Shown here in pieces: positions 6,915 through 13,326 of a DNA stretch of 13,326 nt. The stretch comes from Symbiobacteriaceae bacterium (lineage in GTDB: Bacteria > Bacillota_E > Symbiobacteriia > Symbiobacteriales > Symbiobacteriaceae): positions 1-13,326 of the forward strand of contig DAHVXO010000012.1 of the NCBI GenBank assembly GCA_027356675.1. Reading direction: 5' to 3'. The translations under genes and the position numbers were made by a program. The stretch's first letter is position 1; every line of letters begins with the position of its first letter. A model generated the notes under the pieces. That model did not search any database. It worked only from the letters and a program-made list of their open reading frames with translations, and was not told where the DNA came from.

Positions 6915-8674
6915 CAGACCGCCACCCCCTTCATCGCCGCCCGGTACTCTTCGGCAGGCTTGAGCTGCAACTCGTAGATCCGGCGATAGAGTCCTGCGTG
7001 CTCGATCAGTTCCTGGTGGGTCCCCATCTCAGCGATGCGCCCGTTTTCGAGGACAAGGGCGACATCGGCGTTCATGACCGTGCTGAGGCGGGAGGCGATG
7101 ATGAACGACGTGCGGCCCACCATCACCTGATCCATCGCTTGCTGGATGAGATGCTCGGTCTGCACGTCGACGGCGCTGGTGGACTCATCCATGATCAGGA
7201 TGGGGGAATCCATCAGGAAGGCCCGGGCGATGGCGACCCGCTGCTTCTGGCCGCCGGAGAGCCCGACGCCCCGCTCACCGACGATGGTCTCGTACTGGTC
7301 CGGCAGGCTCATAATGAAGTCGTGGATCTGGGCCGCCTTGGCCGCAGCCTGGATTTGCTCCAGCGTGGCGCCGGGCTTACCGTAGGCGATGTTCTCACGC
7401 AGCGTCGTGCTGAAGAGGAAGGTCTCCTGCAGGACGATGCCGATGTTGTGGCGCAGGCTCTCCAGCGTCACGTCGCGGATGTCGGTCCCGTCCACCAGCA
7501 CACGACCCTGAGTCGGGTCGTAGAAGCGGGGCACCAGGTTGATTAGCGAGGACTTGCCCGAGCCGGTCATGCCCAGAACGGCCACCCGCCTGCCCGGCGC
7601 CACATCCAGCGTGATGCCCTCCAGCACGCGGTTCTGACCGTCGTACCCGAAAGAGACGTCTTCAAAGGTGACGTGCCCAGTCACACGGCCCATGGTGCGG
7701 GCGTCCGGCCGGTCCTGCACGTCGCTCTTGGTGTCGAGCAGCTCAAAGATGCGCCTGGCGCCAGCGCCGGCCCGGGTGGACATACCGACGATCCAGCCCA
7801 GCATGCGTACGGGGTTGATCAGGTTCGCGACGTAGGTGTTAAAGGCGACTAGCGTGCCGACGCTGATCTCGCCCGCCATCGTCCTGCGACCGCCGTACCA
7901 GAGCACGGCGACGGCGCCGATGACGGTGAGGAAGTTCATGTAGTTGCTCCAGAACGAGGTCAGTCGGATCTGGGCGAGATTGATGTCGAAAAATCGCGCA
8001 TTCGCCACCTGGAATTTCATGACCTCATCCGCTTCACGCGCAAACGCCCGCACGACCCGCACTCCGGCGATGTTCTCCTGGATGGCTGTGGAGAGGTGTG
8101 CGGTCTGCTTCTGGATGTCCATCCACGCCACGCGCCCGAGGGCGGAGAACTTGGAGATGGCGTGCGCCAGCGGTGGGAGGAAGACGAGCGTGACCAGCGC
8201 CAGGCGCCAGTCCATGAGCAGCATGGTGACGATGATCCCGAACACCGTGCCGAAGTTCATGAAGCCATTGACCACGCCCATGCCCAGGAACTGGCGCAGC
8301 GCCTCCACATCGGCCGTCACCCGGCTCATCAGTTCACCGGTCTGGGCCCGGTCGTAGAAGCCGAAGGAGAGCGATTGCAGGTGCTGGTAGAGGCGGTTGC
8401 GAATCTCGTAGGTCACCCGCTGGGAGACCAGTTCCATCGTATAACGCTGCCCGAACCGGAGCACGCCTTGCATGATCGCCACCACCACGACGGCGATCGC
8501 ACCGGGCACGAGCCAGTGCCACTGACCTTCGGTCAAGACGCGGTCGATCACCCACCGGATGATCTGGGGCGACAGAATGCCCAACCCAGCCGCCAGCGCG
8601 ACCTGCAGCAGGCTAAGTGCCACCAGGTGCCACCCGGGACGATAATGGGGCCATAGTCTGCGCACGATGCGCAC
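6914..8674 (-). CDS. ABC exporter half-transporter, subunit with altered H-loop
   Basis: This 586-residue membrane-plus-ATPase half-transporter is the likely heterodimer partner of the next gene. Residues up to about 310 hold some six membrane segments, including the FYDRAQTGELMSRVTADVEA coupling region. The ATPase domain has Walker A GMTGSGK ending at K374, VLQETFLFSTTL Q-loop, signature LSGGQ at 472-476 and Walker B ILIMDE with E497. The H-loop histidine is replaced by serine 528 (IIASRLST). Loss of a conserved switch residue in one half is common in heterodimeric exporters with one weak ATP site. The GTG start has GAGGAGG seven bases upstream. A TATAAT-type promoter lies just before it, so this is the first gene of the two-gene unit. 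Confidence 0.95.
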   Translation of the reverse strand: MRIVRRLWPHYRPGWHLVALSLLQVALAAGLGILSPQIIRWVIDRVLTEGQWHWLVPGAIAVVVVAIMQGVLRFGQRYTMELVSQRVTYEIRNRLYQHLQSLSFGFYDRAQTGELMSRVTADVEALRQFLGMGVVNGFMNFGTVFGIIVTMLLMDWRLALVTLVFLPPLAHAISKFSALGRVAWMDIQKQTAHLSTAIQENIAGVRVVRAFAREADEVMKFQVANARFFDINLAQIRLTSFWSNYMNFLTVIGAVAVLWYGGRRTMAGEISVGTLVAFNTYVANLINPVRMLGWIVGMSTRAGAGARRIFELLDTKSDVQDRPDARTMGRVTGHVTFEDVSFGYDGQNRVLEGITLDVAPGRRVAVLGMTGSGKSSLINLVPRFYDPTQGRVLVDGTDIRDVTLESLRHNIGIVLQETFLFSTTLRENIAYGKPGATLEQIQAAAKAAQIHDFIMSLPDQYETIVGERGVGLSGGQKQRVAIARAFLMDSPILIMDESTSAVDVQTEHLIQQAMDQVMVGRTSFIIASRLSTVMNADVALVLENGRIAEMGTHQELIEHAGLYRRIYELQLKPAEEYRAAMKGVAV

Positions 8675-8716
8675 CGGAGTGCCTCCTCATAATCGGCCAG
8701 ATACTCAACGCCATTA

Positions 8717-8746
8717 ATTATATCGTAACTGGGCCGACCGCATCAA
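8717..8746 (-). promoter_or_regulatory. Promoter of the ABC exporter operon
   Basis: On the minus strand, TTGATG (8746-8741) and a perfect TATAAT (8722-8717) are separated by 18 bases, a sigma-A-type promoter. The expected start of transcription is about 35 bases before the GTG of the first exporter gene. It faces away from the rib promoter. Confidence 0.65.
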
Positions 8747-8776
8747 TGAAAGTGGCGGTATCCTCCTTATAGACAG

Positions 8777-8806
8777 TTGCACCGCAACTTGTGAATGTGG
8801 TATCAT
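8777..8806 (+). promoter_or_regulatory. Promoter of the rib operon
   Basis: TTGCAC (8777-8782) and TATCAT (8801-8806) are separated by 18 bases, a reasonable sigma-A-type promoter. Transcription would begin near 8813, about ten bases before the FMN aptamer, as expected for a riboswitch-controlled leader. Confidence 0.6.
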
Positions 8807-8822
8807 CTGTTCAAACTACAGA

Positions 8823-8996
8823 GCCTTCAGGGTGGGGTGCGGTGCCAGAAGGCGCCTATTCCCAACCGGCGGTGATGGCTTCCTCCCAGACGGAGGCGAG
8901 CACGAGCGCCGCGAGCCCCGGTAGGTCGCAAGACCCAACGGGTGCAGACTCCGGTGAGATCCCGGGGCCGACGGTACAGTCCGGATGAAAGACGGC
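8823..8996 (+). ncRNA. FMN riboswitch aptamer (RFN element)
   Basis: This is the FMN-sensing RNA that controls the riboflavin operon. The conserved blocks appear in order: AGGGTGGGGTG near 8829, TTCCCAACCGGCGGTGATGG near 8859, GCGAGCCCCGGT near 8911, GACTCCGGTGAGATCC near 8947, then GGGGCCGACGGTACAGTCCG and GGATGAAAGA to about 8992. The closing helix can be extended by GCC (8823-8825) with GGC (8994-8996). It lies between the rib promoter and ribD, the classical position for feedback control by FMN. The middle hairpin near 8880-8910 is variable in this family. Confidence 0.96.
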
Positions 8997-9122
8997 ATGG
9001 GGGAAGCCCGCGGCGTAGCCGCCGGGCGGTGTGTTTTGGCTTGCACGCTATTTGGGGTAGCGGCGGGCGGGCGCACCGTGCGGAGGGAACGCTTTGTGAG
9101 GGCTCTCCTTGTGCATGGCGCT
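8997..9122 (+). promoter_or_regulatory. Expression platform of the FMN riboswitch (antiterminator region)
   Basis: About 125 bases separate the aptamer from the terminator; no convincing gene was seen here. GCCCGCGGC/GCCGCCGGGC (9006-9027) makes a strong hairpin with one bulge, followed by GGTGTGTTTT. CGCTA (9046-9050) can pair with TAGCG (9058-9062). The longer GGGGTAGCG (9054-9062) can instead pair with CGCTAACACCC (9119-9129), which takes in the left arm of the terminator. That makes it a candidate antiterminator. The pairings are seen in the sequence; the switching is inferred. Confidence 0.5.
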
Positions 9123-9160
9123 AACACCCTGCGGGCATTCCCGGGGGGTGTTTTTGTTTG
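9123..9160 (+). terminator. Riboswitch-controlled intrinsic terminator before ribD
   Basis: AACACCC (9123-9129) pairs with GGGTGTT (9146-9152), and CGGG (9132-9135) pairs with CCCG (9140-9143) above a CATT loop. The stem is followed by TTTTTGTTT. This is a strong rho-independent terminator directly in front of ribD and is the expected OFF state when FMN is bound. Confidence 0.88.
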
Positions 9161-10342
9161 TCGATCGTGCCTGCGGACCGGGGATTCATGGAGCAGGCGC
9201 TGCGGCTGGCGGCCATGGGCCGGTCCCGCTCCCATCCGAACCCGATGGTCGGGTGCGTAGTGGTCCGCAATGGTTATGTCGTGGGGTCCGGGTATCATCG
9301 GAAGGCTGGCGAGCCACACGCTGAAATACATGCGCTCCAGGACGCGGGGGATGCCGCTCGGGGTGCCACGGCTTACGTGACCCTGGAACCGTGCGCTCAC
9401 ACAGGTCGGACGCCGCCATGCACCAATGCCCTCATCGCAGCGGGCGTCACCCGGGTAGTGGCGGCCATGGTGGACCCCGACCCCCGGGTGGCGGGGCAAG
9501 GGCTGGCACAACTCAAGGCGGCTGGGATCGAAACCGAGGTGGGGCTGCTCGAGCCGGAGGCCATGAAGCTCAACCGGGCCTACCTCAAGCTCAAGGCCAC
9601 CGGGCGGCCCCTGGTCATCCTCAAGTGGGCAATGACTTTGTACGGTAAGCTTGCCTGCGCCTCCGGCGACAGCCGCTGGGTGACCGGCGATGAGGCCCGG
9701 GCGCACCTGCACCAGGTGCGGGACCAGGTGGATGCGATCATGGTGGGTGAGAGCACAGCCCGCATGGATGACCCGGAACTGACTGCCCGGGCGGCGGGAC
9801 CGGGGCCCCTGCCCGGCTGGGCGGGGGGCAGCGATCCGGGTCCGGATCCGACCTGGCAGCCCAAGGATCCGCTGCGCATCGTGCTCGATACCATGGCCAA
9901 GACTTCGCTGGACGCTCGGCTCTTCTCGCCGGACTTGCTGAGCCGGCCGCTGCCCAACAAGACCCTGATCGCCGCCACCAAGCGGGCCTCGCCGATCAGG
10001 CTGGCGGCGATCCGCAAACGGGGCGCCGAGACGCTGGAACTGCCGGAACATAACCGGGTAGTGGCGCTGGAGCCCTTGCTGGATGAACTGGGGCGTCGGG
10101 GTGTCGCCAGCCTGCTGGTGGAGGGCGGTGCGAAAGTTCACTGGTCTTTCTTATCCCAGGGTCTGGCGGATTACCTCATGGTCTACCTGGCTCCCAAGGT
10201 CATCGGGGGGCAGAACGCCCCCGGTCCCGTAGCGGGGCAGGGCATGCAGCGGATGGCGGACGCCTTCGCCACCGGCCAGCTCATCATGCGGCCCGTGGGT
10301 GAGGACGTGCTGATCGAGGGCGACCTGGTAAAGAGGGGATAA
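9158..10342 (+). CDS. ribD: Bifunctional pyrimidine deaminase/reductase RibD
   Basis: RibD performs the second and third steps from GTP towards riboflavin: deamination of the pyrimidine ring and NADPH-dependent reduction of the ribosyl side chain. With the TTG start, the N-terminal deaminase has HAE with zinc ligand H54 and catalytic E56, and PCAHTGRTPPC with zinc ligands C79 and C88. The reductase domain begins near residue 150 and includes GDSRWVTGDEAR, DAIMVG and LLVEGG. At about 394 residues it is somewhat long because of a Gly/Pro-rich insert near residues 211-235. The usual Asp of the MTLDGK motif is Tyr162 here. Start choice is uncertain: TTG 9158 has GGGGGG nine bases upstream, inside the terminator arm; GTG 9167 and ATG 9188 are alternatives. 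It is the first gene of the rib operon. Confidence 0.95.
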   Translation: MSIVPADRGFMEQALRLAAMGRSRSHPNPMVGCVVVRNGYVVGSGYHRKAGEPHAEIHALQDAGDAARGATAYVTLEPCAHTGRTPPCTNALIAAGVTRVVAAMVDPDPRVAGQGLAQLKAAGIETEVGLLEPEAMKLNRAYLKLKATGRPLVILKWAMTLYGKLACASGDSRWVTGDEARAHLHQVRDQVDAIMVGESTARMDDPELTARAAGPGPLPGWAGGSDPGPDPTWQPKDPLRIVLDTMAKTSLDARLFSPDLLSRPLPNKTLIAATKRASPIRLAAIRKRGAETLELPEHNRVVALEPLLDELGRRGVASLLVEGGAKVHWSFLSQGLADYLMVYLAPKVIGGQNAPGPVAGQGMQRMADAFATGQLIMRPVGEDVLIEGDLVKRG

Positions 10343-10345
10343 CAC

Positions 10346-11017
10346 ATGTTCACCGGTCTTGTGGAGGAGACGGGGTCCATTCGCTCCGTACGGCGCCTGG
10401 GAACAAGCCTTCACGTGGCGGTGGCGGCCCACAAGGTGCTGGAGGGCATCCGGCTGGGTGACTCCATCTGCGTGAACGGGGTCTGCCTGACGGTAATCGG
10501 GCACGACGCCGGCGGTTTCACAGTGGACGTGATGCCTGAGACGTACAACCGGACCGATCTGAAGGACCTGCCGATCGGCGCTCCGGTCAACCTGGAGCGG
10601 GCGATGGCGGCGGACGGGCGATTCGGCGGCCACATCGTACAAGGCCATGTAGACGGGGTAGGGCGCATCCGCTCGCTGGAGCGGGAGGAGATCGCCATCT
10701 GGGTCACGGTGGAGACCGGCCCGGAGATTCTACAATTTGTCGTGCCCCAGGGCTCGATTACCATGGACGGCATCTCGCTTACAGTGGTGGACGTGGGACC
10801 GGATTGGCTGCGAGTCTCGCTGATTCCCCACACCTGGGGCGCCACCAACATGAAGACCCGCCGCCCCGGGGACCCGGTCAACCTGGAAGTGGATATCCTG
10901 GCCAAGTACGTGGAGCGGATGTTAGCAAGGCGGTTCGGCGGGGCGTCGACGTCCAGCGGCAGTCGGATCACTGAGGCGTTCCTGCGAGAACACGGATTCG
11001 GCAACGAAGGGGGTTAA
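10346..11017 (+). CDS. ribE: Riboflavin synthase alpha chain
   Basis: This enzyme dismutates two molecules of 6,7-dimethyl-8-ribityllumazine into riboflavin and the pyrimidine precursor. At 223 residues it has the normal two-barrel layout: the first lumazine-binding repeat opens with the invariant [10 protein letters not shown] and contains CVNGVCLTV; the second contains [13 protein letters not shown] and [11 protein letters not shown]. The C-terminal tail [11 protein letters not shown] is the trimerisation helix of the family. The ATG lies three bases after the ribD stop with AGAGGGGA eight bases upstream. The symbol follows Bacillus-type usage; the enteric name is ribC. It is co-transcribed with the genes on either side. 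Confidence 0.97.
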   Translation: MFTGLVEETGSIRSVRRLGTSLHVAVAAHKVLEGIRLGDSICVNGVCLTVIGHDAGGFTVDVMPETYNRTDLKDLPIGAPVNLERAMAADGRFGGHIVQGHVDGVGRIRSLEREEIAIWVTVETGPEILQFVVPQGSITMDGISLTVVDVGPDWLRVSLIPHTWGATNMKTRRPGDPVNLEVDILAKYVERMLARRFGGASTSSGSRITEAFLREHGFGNEGG

Positions 11018-11021
11018 CCTG

Positions 11022-12227
11022 GTGGCGATCTTCAACACAACGGCAGAGGCCATCGCTGAGATTCAGGCGGGCCGGATGATCATCGTCGTCGATGATGAGA
11101 ACCGGGAGAACGAGGGCGACCTCATCATGGCGGCCGACCGGGTAACGCCAGAGGCCGTCAACTTCATGGCCCGGTTTGGGCGGGGGCTGATCTGCCTGCC
11201 CATCATCGGCGAGCGCCTGGATGAGCTGGACATCCCGATCATGGTGGTACGGGGCGGCGACCATATGGGCACGGCATTCACTGTCTCCATCGACGCACGG
11301 GAACAGGTGACCACCGGGATTTCCGCCCATGAGCGGGCCCGGACCATTCAGACCGTACTGGACCCCCGGACCCGCCCCACCGACCTGGTCCGGCCCGGGC
11401 ACATCTTCCCGCTGCGCTACAAGACCGGCGGAGTGCTGCGGCGCCCCGGCCACACCGAGGCGGCGGTCGACCTCGCCCGCATGGCCGGCTCCTATCCGGC
11501 CGGCGTGATTTGCGAGGTCATGAACGAGGATGGCACCATGGCTCGGGTCCCGCAGCTCCTGGAGTTTGCAGCCGTGCACGGGCTCAAGATCATCACCATC
11601 GCCGCTCTGATCAAGTACCGCATGCAGACGGAGTCCCTGGTGGAGGCCATCCCAACGGTCCGCATGCCCACCGCTCACGGTGAATTTACTGCCCATCCCT
11701 TTGAGGACCGACTCACGGGGCAGACACACGTAGCGCTGGTCATGGGTGCGGTAGATGACGGGGAGCCCGTGCTCTGCCGGGTCCACTCCGAGTGCATGAC
11801 CGGCGACGTCTTCCACTCCCTGCGCTGCGATTGCGGCGAGCAACTCGAGGCCGCACTGAGCCAGATTTCCCGGGAAGGGCGAGGCGTCCTGCTCTACATG
11901 CGACAGGAAGGGCGGGGCATCGGCCTGGCCAACAAGCTGCGGGCCTACGCCCTGCAGGACCAGGGGCACGATACGGTCGAGGCCAACGTGGCGCTGGGCT
12001 TCGCCCCGGATGCCCGGGACTACGGCACCGGGGCACAGATCCTGCGGGCGCTGGGCGTCCGGCGGCTCCGACTCCTCACCAACAACCCCCGCAAGCAGTT
12101 CAGCCTCCAGGGGTATGGTCTGGAGATCACCGAACGGGTCCCGATCGAGATCGAGCCCCACGAAGAGAACCGGCGGTACTTGCAGACCAAGCGCGACAAG
12201 CTCGGGCACCTGATTGGCCACGACTGA
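11022..12227 (+). CDS. ribBA: Bifunctional 3,4-dihydroxy-2-butanone-4-phosphate synthase / GTP cyclohydrolase II
   Basis: This 401-residue fusion supplies both starting branches of the pathway. The N-terminal half (RibB, about 1-200) makes the four-carbon unit from ribulose 5-phosphate; it has the acidic loop [10 protein letters not shown] at 24-33, [18 protein letters not shown] and [12 protein letters not shown]. The C-terminal half (RibA, about 205-401) opens the GTP ring; zinc ligands are C258, C269 and C271 in [14 protein letters not shown], followed by [20 protein letters not shown] and LLTNNPRK. All hallmark residues of both halves are present, so both activities are expected. The GTG start has AAGGGGG eight bases upstream and follows the ribE stop by four bases. 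Confidence 0.97.
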   Translation: MAIFNTTAEAIAEIQAGRMIIVVDDENRENEGDLIMAADRVTPEAVNFMARFGRGLICLPIIGERLDELDIPIMVVRGGDHMGTAFTVSIDAREQVTTGISAHERARTIQTVLDPRTRPTDLVRPGHIFPLRYKTGGVLRRPGHTEAAVDLARMAGSYPAGVICEVMNEDGTMARVPQLLEFAAVHGLKIITIAALIKYRMQTESLVEAIPTVRMPTAHGEFTAHPFEDRLTGQTHVALVMGAVDDGEPVLCRVHSECMTGDVFHSLRCDCGEQLEAALSQISREGRGVLLYMRQEGRGIGLANKLRAYALQDQGHDTVEANVALGFAPDARDYGTGAQILRALGVRRLRLLTNNPRKQFSLQGYGLEITERVPIEIEPHEENRRYLQTKRDKLGHLIGHD

Positions 12228-12248
12228 AACCGCATAGGGAGGTGCCAC

Positions 12249-12719
12249 ATGGGTCAGGTATTTGAGGGTCATTTGAACGCAACCGGGCTGCGCTTCGGCA
12301 TCGTCGTCTCCCGGTTTAATGAGCTGATTACCGCCAAGCTTCTGGGTGGTGCGCGCGACGCCATTCGCCGCCACGGTGGCAGCGAGGCGGATGTCGATGT
12401 CACCTGGGTACCAGGCGCCTTTGAGATTCCGTTTGCGGCCCAGAAAATGGCCGCGTCGGGCCGCTACAGTGCGGTGATTTGCCTGGGCGCCATCATTCGG
12501 GGATCCACGCCCCACTTTGACTATGTGGCGGCCGAGGCCAGTAAGGGCGTCGCCCATGCGATGATGGCCACCAATATCCCCATCGCCTTCGGCATCCTGA
12601 CGACAGATTCGATCGAGCAGGCCATCGAGCGGGCTGGCACCAAGGCCGGCAACAAGGGCTTTGACGCCGCCGTCGGCGCCATCGAGATGGCGAACCTGGT
12701 GCGAGCGCTGGGCGATTAA
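12249..12719 (+). CDS. ribH: 6,7-dimethyl-8-ribityllumazine synthase
   Basis: RibH joins the pyrimidine and the four-carbon unit into the lumazine, the direct substrate of RibE. The 156 residues match the family length. Landmarks are VSRFNELIT (substrate phenyl-stacking region), [26 protein letters not shown] with catalytic His89, and the C-terminal [17 protein letters not shown]. Members assemble as pentamers or 60-subunit shells, some enclosing riboflavin synthase. The ATG has AGGGAGGT seven bases upstream; the 21-base gap after ribBA is the largest inside the operon. It is the last gene before a strong terminator. Confidence 0.97.
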   Translation: MGQVFEGHLNATGLRFGIVVSRFNELITAKLLGGARDAIRRHGGSEADVDVTWVPGAFEIPFAAQKMAASGRYSAVICLGAIIRGSTPHFDYVAAEASKGVAHAMMATNIPIAFGILTTDSIEQAIERAGTKAGNKGFDAAVGAIEMANLVRALGD

Positions 12720-12759
12720 TTTTCTTACCGCGATCCGAATACGAAGACTCATTAAGCTT

Positions 12760-12794
12760 AAGACCCCGGGCGCCTCAGGCGGCCCGGGGTCTTT
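12760..12794 (+). terminator. Bidirectional terminator between ribH and the HU gene
   Basis: AAGACCCCGGG (12760-12770) pairs perfectly with CCCGGGGTCTT (12783-12793); GCC/GGC extends it over a three-base TCA loop with a bulge. TCTTTGG follows on the plus strand and CTTAAGCTTAAT on the minus strand, so it should end both the rib transcript and the converging HU transcript. Confidence 0.85.
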
Positions 12795-12806
12795 GGTTGT
12801 TCCGTG

Positions 12807-13076
12807 TTAGATGGCGTCCTTGAGGCCTTTCCCGGCTCGGAAGACGGGCACCTTGCGGGCCGGAATCTTGATCGCCTTGCCGGAACGGGGATTGCGCCCC
12901 TGGCGCTCAGCCCGGCGGGCCACGTCGAACGTGCCGAATCCGACGAGGGCAACTCGCTCGCCCTTCTGCAGGGCCACCTGAATGGCAGCCGTCATTGCGT
13001 TGAGGGCTTTTTCCGCAGCTTTCTTGGTCATTCCCGCGTTGCCAGCCATTTCGGCAACAAGTTCGGCTTTCGTCAC
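12807..13076 (-). CDS. hup: HU family DNA-binding protein
   Basis: This small basic nucleoid protein bends and compacts DNA as a dimer. From the GTG at 13076 it is 89 residues, the usual HU length: MTKAELVAEMAG opens the first helix, KKAAEKALNAMTAAI continues the helical body, VALVGFGTF is the beta core, and RQGRNPRSGKAIKIPARKVPVF is the DNA-gripping arm with the R-N-P motif. The GTG is preferred over an ATG at 13112 because GGAGGT lies seven bases upstream of the GTG, the protein then begins with the typical MTKAEL, and the 12 extra residues are not family-like. It stands alone, converging on ribH. Confidence 0.95.
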   Translation of the reverse strand: MTKAELVAEMAGNAGMTKKAAEKALNAMTAAIQVALQKGERVALVGFGTFDVARRAERQGRNPRSGKAIKIPARKVPVFRAGKGLKDAI

Positions 13077-13129
13077 GGCTCCGACCTCCGTCTCGCTAGG
13101 ATTTGCAGTCATACAAAGAATACTACGAA

Positions 13130-13135
13130 TTTATA
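13130..13135 (-). promoter_or_regulatory. Possible -10 element of the HU gene
   Basis: TATAAA on the minus strand lies about 54 bases before the HU GTG and would give a leader of about 45 bases. No good -35 hexamer is visible at 16-18 bases, so this is tentative. A 7-bp inverted repeat (13139-13164) lies directly upstream. Confidence 0.3.
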
Positions 13136-13202
13136 TCCGATTCCTTCTGACTTTGAGAGGAATCTGTGGGAAATGGTTGCGTAACAGCACACTTAACCGG
13201 TC

Positions 13203-13326
13203 TCAGGCAGCAGCGGCGCCGGCGCCCCGGCGCGAGCGTGTTACCTGGAGGGCAAACACCGCCACCACCAGGACTCCGCCGATGGTGTCGGTGACCCAGC
13301 CAGGGTCCACCAGCAGAACGCCGCCT
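13203..13326 (-). CDS. C-terminal end of an unidentified membrane protein (partial)
   Basis: The minus strand is open from the window edge to a TGA at 13205-13203, giving the last 40 residues. They read GGVLLVDPGWVTDTIGG, then the hydrophobic stretch VLVVAVFALQ, then the basic tail TRSRRGAGAAAA. A short hydrophobic segment after a DPGWVTD turn, followed by a basic tail, suggests the end of a multi-pass membrane protein. It faintly resembles the C-terminus of fused TRAP-type permeases, but this is a guess from a short stretch. Most of the gene lies outside the window. Confidence 0.5.
   Translation of the reverse strand, partial: GGVLLVDPGWVTDTIGGVLVVAVFALQVTRSRRGAGAAAA

Noticed and set aside
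8816..10141. Minus-strand open frame of 441 codons across the riboswitch and ribD
   Set aside because: It reads through a structured RNA element and most of ribD on the opposite strand, and resembles no protein family.
10968..12752. Minus-strand open frame of 594 codons opposite ribBA and ribH
   Set aside because: It covers two well-supported rib genes and the gap between them, shows no family motif, and has shadow-like composition.
13077..13112. Longer HU form starting at ATG 13112
   Set aside because: It adds 12 residues not seen in the family, has no ribosome binding site, and would leave only about ten bases after the likely transcription start; the GTG at 13076 has GGAGGT at ideal spacing.
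1..13326. CRISPR arrays, insertion sequences, tRNA or rRNA genes
   Set aside because: No regularly spaced direct repeats, transposase-like protein, terminal inverted repeats or tRNA-like clover-leaf sequence was found on reading both strands.

Overview
The window looks like chromosome from a high-GC, endospore-forming-lineage Gram-positive bacterium. Evidence: GC-rich codon use, strong AGGAGG-type ribosome binding sites with many GTG and TTG starts, a SpoVB-like membrane protein, an S-layer-homology (SLH) protein, and a Firmicutes-style rib operon under an FMN riboswitch. A Symbiobacterium-like thermophile would fit, but that is an inference from general character and not from an alignment.

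Layout, left to right. Bases 1-808 (minus) hold the first 269 codons of a SpoVB/MATE-like polysaccharide flippase. Bases 889-3822 (minus) hold a complete polar amino acid ABC importer read in the order ATPase, lipoprotein receptor, permease, permease; the last three genes are packed with gaps or overlaps of a few bases. The importer is closed by a hairpin at 853-890. A 12-bp palindrome resembling the core of an ArgR box lies 37 bp upstream of its first gene. Bases 3993-4901 (minus) encode a secreted protein with an N-terminal beta-rich region and three C-terminal SLH domains. Bases 5073-8674 (minus) encode two ABC exporter half-transporters overlapping by one base, most likely the halves of one heterodimer; a TATAAT promoter lies upstream and an intrinsic terminator downstream.

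On the plus strand, 8777-12793 is a complete riboflavin unit: a sigma-A-type promoter, an FMN aptamer, a long expression platform ending in a strong intrinsic terminator, then ribD, ribE, ribBA and ribH, and a bidirectional terminator. Together these four proteins carry out the dedicated steps from GTP and ribulose 5-phosphate to riboflavin, except the dephosphorylation step. On the minus strand, converging on ribH, is an HU-type DNA-binding protein (12807-13076). The window ends in the last 40 codons of an unidentified membrane protein.

No mobile element, CRISPR array, tRNA or rRNA was seen. Most of the window is conventional. The points that most deserve a second look are the expression platform of the FMN riboswitch (terminator arm doubling as a possible ribD ribosome binding site, and a three-segment alternative pairing), the asymmetric ATP sites of the exporter pair, and the ArgR-like palindrome before the importer.
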